Source: an uncultured Blautia sp. (lineage in GTDB: Bacteria > Bacillota > Clostridia > Lachnospirales > Lachnospiraceae). From it: a stretch of 10,767 bases of DNA. The stretch is taken from contig CALIZJ010000246.1 in the NCBI GenBank assembly GCA_938028845.1, forward strand, positions 1 to 10,767. The letters are read 5' to 3'. Position 1 is the first letter of the stretch. Every line of letters begins with the position of its first letter. Below, piece by piece: positions 6,476-10,767 of this stretch. The notes under the pieces are model-generated. The model was given only the letters and a program-made list of their open reading frames with translations. It searched no databases and was not told where the DNA came from. Position numbers and translations under genes: made by a program.

Positions 6476-7516
6476 ATGAAAAAATTTGCCAGACTGTTGC
6501 TTTGTCTGCTCTTGATCGGAAGTCTTACCTTACCGGTATATGCTTCCCCTGCTCAAACAGTTACGGTAAGCTCCCAGAGCCGTTCCCACAATCGCGCTCC
6601 CAATAACAATAAAAAAACCACAAAAATCCTTATGATCGGAAACAGCTATACTTGGTATAACGATCTGCACCTTATACTGGAAAGGATATGTGCCAGCGCA
6701 GGGGTCAAGGCGGATGTCACCGCAGTAACCCGCGGCGGAGCCAGTCTTCTCCTGTATGCGAATAAATCCAGCAGCATGGGCCGCAGAGTCCATCAGCTTC
6801 TGAAAAACCAAAAATGGGATTATGTCATCCTTCAGGATCGCCATTTTTATCCTATCGCACATCCGGAAAGATTGTACGATGCCGTGTTAAGTTTAAAACC
6901 TTATATTGAAGCAGCTGGTGCAAAGACTGTTCTTTTCATGACCTGGGCTCCTTACAGATATCACAAAGACTACCAGCGTTATGAAAACATCGTAAAAAAC
7001 CGTGAAGATTACCAGGCACAGATTCAGGAGATCTACGAAACTACTGCCAAAGAGGCAAACGCGATCGTAGTTCCCGCTGGATTATCCATCCTAAATGTGG
7101 ATAATGCGAAAACGGGCGTGCGTACTCTGCGCCAGGATGGTTCCCATCCCTCTTACGCAGGAAGTTATATAACCGCCTGCACCATATTTAAAACCCTGTT
7201 TCCAAATGCTGCCGGAACTATCACTTACTATGGAAAGTTTCAGTCCAGACCTAAGGTTGCCCGTACTCTACAGAAAATCGCTGCTGATACCGTGCGGAAC
7301 TACCGTCAGCCCCAGGTGTCTGCTAAAGCGGCAGAAACTTTCCCCTCAGGATACCCAGATTATTCTGTTGTAAAGGAGCAGATATTAAAAACGGAGGACA
7401 TCATCGAACATGGCCTCCGTTTTTTTAACCCCGCACTTCATACTATTTTTTCATCCCTGTATTCGACCTTAAAAGAACTGCCGGTTGACGCTCTTTCACC
7501 GGACTATATAAACTGA
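6476..7516 (+). CDS. Secreted SGNH/GDSL-like hydrolase (DUF4886-like)
   Basis: This 346-residue protein has a clear Sec signal peptide: KK at 2-3, a hydrophobic core at 7-19, and a likely cleavage after Val-Tyr-Ala at residue 23. A short Ser/Asn/Lys-rich linker precedes the catalytic domain. Block I is ILMIGNSYTW (51-60) with nucleophile Ser57. Block II has Gly87-Gly88. Block III is VILQDRH (117-123), with Gln in place of the usual Asn, as in DUF4886-like members. Block V is DGSHPS with Asp221 and His224. The fold predicts an esterase or deacetylase acting on envelope or extracellular carbohydrate; the substrate is not known. AAGGAG ends 11 nt before the ATG. The domain ends near residue 265. 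The last 40 or so codons run through an intrinsic terminator (7387..7424) and overlap the convergent DUF4250 gene, so the true C-terminus may be earlier or altered by a frameshift. Confidence 0.85.
   Translation: MKKFARLLLCLLLIGSLTLPVYASPAQTVTVSSQSRSHNRAPNNNKKTTKILMIGNSYTWYNDLHLILERICASAGVKADVTAVTRGGASLLLYANKSSSMGRRVHQLLKNQKWDYVILQDRHFYPIAHPERLYDAVLSLKPYIEAAGAKTVLFMTWAPYRYHKDYQRYENIVKNREDYQAQIQEIYETTAKEANAIVVPAGLSILNVDNAKTGVRTLRQDGSHPSYAGSYITACTIFKTLFPNAAGTITYYGKFQSRPKVARTLQKIAADTVRNYRQPQVSAKAAETFPSGYPDYSVVKEQILKTEDIIEHGLRFFNPALHTIFSSLYSTLKELPVDALSPDYIN
7387..7424. terminator. Bidirectional intrinsic terminator inside the 3' end of the hydrolase frame
   Basis: The arms AAAAACGGAGG (7387..7397) and CCTCCGTTTTT (7414..7424) pair perfectly, and CAT/ATG extend the stem inside the loop. 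The plus strand has seven T after the stem, the minus strand five T. It can end both the hydrolase transcript and the clpB-DUF4250 transcript, whose last stop codon is about 80 nt upstream on the minus strand. It occupies codons 304-316 of the hydrolase frame, which is unusual for a terminator. Confidence 0.85.
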
Positions 7517-7677
7517 TTCGTCTTTTCGTCGTAATAATAATCAATGCTGCTCAATTTTTCTATAAGTTCTTTTTTCTTCATCCCTCTGCAGGAGCAGAGG
7601 GCTTCCAGGGATTCATAGTAATCCCGAAGCTGTGTATTTACATAGCTTAAAAGTATCACCGGATCTTTGGGTATCAT
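7504..7677 (-). CDS. DUF4250 family small protein
   Basis: This 57-residue protein begins MIPKDPVILLSYVNTQLRDYY and ends with EKLSSIDYYYDEKTNQFI, matching the compact DUF4250 pattern of clostridial proteins: a PKDP start, a central helix pair and a Tyr/Asp-rich end. No catalytic residues or membrane segments are seen. Its function is unknown. The frame extends upstream to 7749, but GGAGG at 7683..7687 is five bases from the ATG at 7677 and the family normally starts at this Met-(x)-Pro-Lys-Asp-Pro. It lies 52 nt after clpB on the same strand and probably shares its heat-shock transcript. Its 3' end overlaps the convergent hydrolase gene by 13 bp. Confidence 0.85.
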   Translation of the reverse strand: MIPKDPVILLSYVNTQLRDYYESLEALCSCRGMKKKELIEKLSSIDYYYDEKTNQFI

Positions 7678-7689
7678 TTTTTCCTCCTC

Positions 7690-7710
7690 TTGACGTATTT
7701 GCTGCGTCAA
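7690..7710. repeat. Short inverted repeat between clpB and the DUF4250 gene
   Basis: TTGACG (7690..7695) and CGTCAA (7705..7710) are complementary around a 9-nt loop. The hairpin starts two bases upstream of the GGAGG of the DUF4250 gene in mRNA orientation. It has no T-run, so it is not a terminator. It may tune translation or mRNA processing, or be chance. Confidence 0.3.
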
Positions 7711-7729
7711 TATTGGCAGATTTAAAAGT

Positions 7730-10330
7730 TTACTTCTGAACTTTTCCATCCTTTACCCGTGTTATGAAGTTATCTCCCTGGACATCCAAGACAATGGTAT
7801 CTCCCGCATGGATATTTCCTGATAAGATTTCCTTTGCCGCAAGAGTCTCCACATGTTTCTGGAGATATCGTTTTAACGGACGCGCGCCGTATACGGGATC
7901 GTATCCGTTTTCGGTCACTCTTGCCTTTGCCTCATCGGTCAGTTCCAGAGAAAGTTCCTGATTGGAAAGACGCTTGTTCAGATCTTTTACCAGCAACTCT
8001 ACTATCTTACCAATATTGTCTTTTGTCAAGGGCTTAAATAAAATGATCTCATCCAGACGGTTTAAAAATTCCGGCCGGAAATGATTCCTAAGGTCCGCCA
8101 TTACCATCTCTTCTGTCTCTTCTTTTATCTCTCCTTTATCGTCAATTCCATCCAGCAGATAGGTAGATCCAATATTAGATGTCATGATCAGGATCGTATT
8201 TTTAAAATCCACCGTACGTCCCTGAGAGTCTGTAATACGCCCGTCATCCAGTACCTGCAGCAATACGTTAAATACATCCGGATGTGCTTTCTCTATCTCA
8301 TCAAAAAGTACAACGCTGTATGGCTTCCGTCTTACCGCCTCGGTAAGCTGGCCGCCTTCTTCATAGCCTACATATCCCGGAGGAGCTCCGATCAGTCTGG
8401 ATACAGAATATTTCTCCATATATTCGCTCATATCAATACGGACCATATTCTGCTCATCGTCAAAAAGATTTTCTGCCAGCGTTTTGGCAAGTTCCGTCTT
8501 ACCTACGCCTGTAGGTCCCAGAAACAGGAAAGAACCAATGGGCTTGGTAGGATCCTTTATGCCTGCTTTGGAACGAAGGATAGCGTCTGTCACTCTCCTT
8601 ACGCCCTCGTCCTGGCCAATAACACGCTGATGGAGCTGTTCTTCCAGGGACAGCAGCTTCACCCTTTCTCCTTCTGTAAGTTTTGTCACAGGAATCCCTG
8701 TCCAGCGGGAAATGATCCTTGCAATCTCATCGTCTGTTACCGCTTCGTGTACCAGACGCCTGTCGCCTTCCTTAGTATTTTTCTCCTCTATCTCAAGCTG
8801 CTGCTGAAGCCTTGGGAGTTCTCCATACTGAAGCTCGGCAGCTTTTTCCAGATCATAATTCTGCTTTGCCATCTGGATCTGCTTGTTTACATCCTCGATC
8901 TGCTCACGAAGTTTCTGAAGCTTTTCTACAGAATGTTTTTCATTATCCCACTGCGCCTTCTGCACATTAAATTCGTCCCGTAACTCTGCCAGCTCCTTTT
9001 GAAGGGCTTCCAGACGTTCTTTGCTCAGATTATCCGTCTCTTTTTTCAAGGCAGATTCTTCGATTTCAAGCTGCATGATCTTTCTGCGCTGCTCGTCCAG
9101 CTCTGTGGGCATGGAGTCCAGCTCTGTCTTAATAAGGGCACAGGCTTCATCCACAAGGTCGATGGCTTTATCCGGAAGGAACCGGTCGCTGATATACCGG
9201 TGGGACAAAGTCGCAGCAGCCACCAGGGCGCTGTCCGTAATCTTTACACCATGGTAGACCTCATACCGTTCCTTCAATCCACGAAGAATGGAAATGGTAT
9301 CTTCCACAGAAGGTTCATCCACCATAACCGGCTGGAAACGCCGCTCCAATGCAGCGTCTTTTTCTATATACTGCCGGTATTCGTCCAGGGTAGTCGCTCC
9401 TATACAGTGGAGTTCGCCTCTTGCCAGCATAGGCTTTAACATATTTCCGGCATCCATTGCCCCGTCTGTTTTTCCGGCTCCTACAATCAGATGCAGTTCA
9501 TCGATAAAGAGGATGATATTTCCTTCACTCTTTTTTACTTCCTCCAGAACCGCTTTCAGACGTTCTTCAAATTCTCCTCTGTATTTGGCACCTGCTACTA
9601 AAGCCCCCATGTCCAGGGCAAATATCTTCTTATCTTTCAGCGCCTCCGGCACATCTCCTGCCACGATCCTCTGTGCAAGGCCTTCTACAGCCGCCGTTTT
9701 ACCTACGCCTGGTTCACCGATAAGAACGGGATTGTTTTTTGTCTTTCTGGAGAGAATACGGATCACATTCCGGATTTCCGCGTCTCTGCCGATAACCGGA
9801 TCCAGCTTTTGGTTTTTTGCCTTTTCTACAAGGTCTTCCCCGTACTTATTCAGCGTGTCATAGGTAGCTTCCGGGTTATCGCTGACTACCCTCTGATTTC
9901 CCCGTACTGTAGAAAGTGCCTGCAAAAAGCGTTCCCGGGTAATTCCAAACTCGTTAAATATTTTTTTCATGCTGGGGCTTGGATTTCTCAACAGAGATAA
10001 GAACAGGTGCTCTACGGAAACATATTCGTCCCCCATGGCCTTCGCCTCATCTTCTGCGCTTACCAGGGCTTTATTCAAATACTGTCCGAACCGAAGCTCA
10101 CCGCCTGACACTTTCACCTTGGCATCCAAAGCGTTTTCCACTACGTTTATAAAATATTCTTTATTGATTTCCATTTTCTCGATCAATTTAAGGATCAGGC
10201 TGTCCTCCTGGTGGAGGAGCGCATATAAGAGATGCTCCTGCTCTATCTCCTGATTGCCGTATTCATAAGCAACCTTTTCCAAATCCTGGACCGCCTGTAT
10301 GGATTTTTGAGTAAATTTACTGATATTCAT
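7730..10330 (-). CDS. clpB: ClpB, ATP-dependent disaggregase (HSP100)
   Basis: This 866-residue, full-length ClpB forms cytoplasmic hexamers that pull polypeptides out of aggregates together with DnaK/DnaJ/GrpE. The N-domain (about 1-145, two Clp-N repeats starting FTQKSIQAVQ and FGQYLNKALV) is intact. NBD1 has Walker A GEPGVGKT (205-212) and Walker B ILFIDELH. The coiled-coil middle domain spans about 410-525, which separates ClpB from ClpA and ClpC. NBD2 has Walker A GPTGVGKT (605-612), Walker B VVLFDEIEKAHPDVFN, and the sensor-2 GARPLKRYLQ near the end. There is no ClpP-binding IGF loop, consistent with a disaggregase. The start is the ATG at 10330, with GGAGG seven bases upstream; a longer frame to 10357 adds nine residues but lacks support. 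A sigma-A promoter and CIRCE lie directly upstream, so HrcA heat-shock control is expected. Confidence 0.97.
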   Translation of the reverse strand: MNISKFTQKSIQAVQDLEKVAYEYGNQEIEQEHLLYALLHQEDSLILKLIEKMEINKEYFINVVENALDAKVKVSGGELRFGQYLNKALVSAEDEAKAMGDEYVSVEHLFLSLLRNPSPSMKKIFNEFGITRERFLQALSTVRGNQRVVSDNPEATYDTLNKYGEDLVEKAKNQKLDPVIGRDAEIRNVIRILSRKTKNNPVLIGEPGVGKTAAVEGLAQRIVAGDVPEALKDKKIFALDMGALVAGAKYRGEFEERLKAVLEEVKKSEGNIILFIDELHLIVGAGKTDGAMDAGNMLKPMLARGELHCIGATTLDEYRQYIEKDAALERRFQPVMVDEPSVEDTISILRGLKERYEVYHGVKITDSALVAAATLSHRYISDRFLPDKAIDLVDEACALIKTELDSMPTELDEQRRKIMQLEIEESALKKETDNLSKERLEALQKELAELRDEFNVQKAQWDNEKHSVEKLQKLREQIEDVNKQIQMAKQNYDLEKAAELQYGELPRLQQQLEIEEKNTKEGDRRLVHEAVTDDEIARIISRWTGIPVTKLTEGERVKLLSLEEQLHQRVIGQDEGVRRVTDAILRSKAGIKDPTKPIGSFLFLGPTGVGKTELAKTLAENLFDDEQNMVRIDMSEYMEKYSVSRLIGAPPGYVGYEEGGQLTEAVRRKPYSVVLFDEIEKAHPDVFNVLLQVLDDGRITDSQGRTVDFKNTILIMTSNIGSTYLLDGIDDKGEIKEETEEMVMADLRNHFRPEFLNRLDEIILFKPLTKDNIGKIVELLVKDLNKRLSNQELSLELTDEAKARVTENGYDPVYGARPLKRYLQKHVETLAAKEILSGNIHAGDTIVLDVQGDNFITRVKDGKVQK

Positions 10331-10386
10331 AGGCTTTCCTCCTAATAAAAAAAGCAATTTCTGCTGTATTTTCTTGTTCTACATGA

Positions 10387-10415
10387 AATATAACATCTTT
10401 TGTTAGCACTGTCAA
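10387..10415 (-). promoter_or_regulatory. Sigma-A promoter of clpB
   Basis: On the minus strand TTGACA (10415..10410) and TATATT (10392..10387) are separated by exactly 17 nt. The -35 box is perfect and lies inside the CIRCE element. The expected transcript leader is about 50 nt. Confidence 0.88.
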
Positions 10416-10429
10416 GAGGTGAGTGCTAA
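10403..10429. promoter_or_regulatory. CIRCE operator (HrcA binding site) of clpB
   Basis: TTAGCACTG (10403..10411), a 9-nt spacer and GAGTGCTAA (10421..10429) match the consensus TTAGCACTC-N9-GAGTGCTAA with one mismatch, the last base of the left arm. It covers the -35 box, so bound HrcA would block RNA polymerase. Confidence 0.93.
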
Positions 10430-10445
10430 TTTTTTTAATAATTTT

Positions 10446-10498
10446 TTTGGAAAACCTCAAAAAAGCTTGATTTTACGGGCTTTTTCGAGCTTTCCAAA
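10446..10498. terminator. Long AT-rich hairpin, probable terminator of the gene at the right edge
   Basis: Arms at 10446..10466 and 10479..10498 pair over 20 positions with one bulge and a few G-U pairs around a 12-nt loop. On the minus strand the 3' arm contains GCTTTTTT; on the plus strand the hairpin is followed by TTTTCGTTTTTTT. It lies between the right-edge gene and the clpB promoter and could prevent read-through into clpB. The stem is long but poor in GC. Confidence 0.5.
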
Positions 10499-10526
10499 TT
10501 TTCGTTTTTTTCAAAAAATGGCTTAC

Positions 10527-10559
10527 TACACCATTTTTACACCATTTCTACACCAATTT
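10527..10559. repeat. Three 11-bp tandem repeats (TACACCATTTT type), plus a distant copy
   Basis: TACACCATTTT, TACACCATTTC and TACACCAATTT follow each other without gaps. The longer unit TTACTACACCAT occurs exactly at 10523..10534 and again at 10613..10624, 90 bp apart. The spacing of about one helical turn would suit a DNA-binding protein such as an integrase at arm sites. The repeats are in non-coding DNA beside the truncated right-edge gene. Their role is inferred only. Confidence 0.55.
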
Positions 10560-10566
10560 CAGAATC

Positions 10567-10585
10567 GGGGATCTCCAAAATCCCC
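10567..10585. repeat. Small hairpin in the right-hand intergenic region
   Basis: GGGGAT (10567..10572) and ATCCCC (10580..10585) pair around a 7-nt loop. No T-run follows on either strand, so a terminator is unlikely. It lies between the two copies of the 12-bp direct repeat. Apart from these elements I see nothing in 10499..10706. Confidence 0.4.
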
Positions 10586-10706
10586 TGTAAATTCAAGGAA
10601 ATCTGAGTTAATTTACTACACCATCAAAAGCAGAAAAATCCGATTATTTTCGCAATTTTCACTCCAAGGCGATCAAAAATCTCTGCTTTGGAGACTGAAA
10701 ATCCCG

Positions 10707-10767
10707 TCACATGATCTGAACCAAATCCATCTTCGCAATCTCTTTTTCAATCCTGGACCGGTCTGTG
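10707..10767 (-). CDS. C-terminal end of an unidentified gene, possibly an integrase
   Basis: The minus strand enters the window in an open frame, reads TDRSRIEKEIAKMDLVQIM and stops at TGA (10709..10707). Only 19 residues are present, so no domain can be recognised. The composition is credible for a soluble, helical C-terminus, and the other two frames read less like protein. A tyrosine recombinase is one possibility, because many end in a Tyr-Ser/Thr-His-x-D type helix and because short repeats follow the stop codon. This is a guess. The upstream part of the gene lies outside the window. Confidence 0.4.
   Translation of the reverse strand, partial: TDRSRIEKEIAKMDLVQIM

Noticed and set aside
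1740..7516. New antimicrobial-peptide or defence system combining MarR, the ABC pair and the hydrolase
   Set aside because: No precursor peptide, modifying enzyme or immunity gene is seen. The hydrolase is on the other strand with its own promoter, and the MarR-ABC set is a familiar exporter operon.
8081..8983. Plus-strand 300-codon open frame opposite clpB
   Set aside because: It is antisense to the well-conserved ClpB middle and second ATPase domains. Its translation is rich in Leu, Phe, Cys and His and has no recognisable motif, so it is a shadow of clpB.
9288..9863. Plus-strand 191-codon open frame opposite clpB
   Set aside because: It lies antisense to NBD1 of ClpB and is rich in Ser, Pro, Ala and Arg with no domain, as expected for the opposite strand of a real gene.
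10403..10559. Possible CRISPR-like or phase-variable repeat array
   Set aside because: The 11-bp units are contiguous with no spacers and number only three, and no cas genes are present. The inverted repeat at 10403..10429 is a CIRCE operator.

Overview
The window looks like a chromosomal segment from a low-to-moderate GC Clostridia member, most likely a Lachnospiraceae-type Firmicute. The pointers are strong GGAGG ribosome binding sites, sigma-A type promoters, a HrcA/CIRCE-controlled clpB, a HelD-type RNA polymerase recycling ATPase, a DUF4250 small protein and a clostridial heterodimeric ABC exporter. The family assignment comes from recognising these proteins, not from a search.

Layout. 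All genes but one are on the minus strand. From the left: a HelD-family UvrD-like ATPase (1..1588 or 1633, cut by the left edge) with its own promoter; a strong intrinsic terminator (1696..1733); two overlapping ABC exporter half-transporters (1740..3569 and 3562..5649); and a MarR-family regulator (5719..6180). The regulator reads first, so transcription runs marR, ABC-1, ABC-2, terminator. A 289-bp divergent intergenic region (6187..6475) holds the marR promoter with a SlyA/MarR-type palindromic operator and candidate promoters for the only plus-strand gene, a secreted SGNH/GDSL-like hydrolase (6476..7516). That gene converges on, and overlaps by 13 bp, a 57-residue DUF4250 gene (7504..7677), which follows clpB (7730..10330) on the minus strand. 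A bidirectional intrinsic terminator (7387..7424) lies inside the 3' part of the hydrolase reading frame. Upstream of clpB are a textbook sigma-A promoter and a CIRCE element with one mismatch. The right end (10446..10706) is AT-rich and non-coding, with a 20-bp-stem hairpin and 11-bp tandem repeats, and is followed by the last 19 codons of an unidentified minus-strand gene.

How the genes work together. MarR and the two ABC subunits form a self-contained, probably autoregulated drug or toxin export module. The subunits pair as a canonical/degenerate heterodimer of the TM287/288, LmrCD, BmrCD type, and the substitutions in the two proteins fall in the same composite ATP site. ClpB with DUF4250 is a heat-shock unit under HrcA control. 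The hydrolase acts outside the membrane and has no obvious functional link to its neighbours. I found no CRISPR array, rRNA, tRNA, complete mobile element or clearly new defence system. The most unusual points are the terminator inside the hydrolase frame, the unclear start of helD, and the repeats next to the truncated gene at the right edge.
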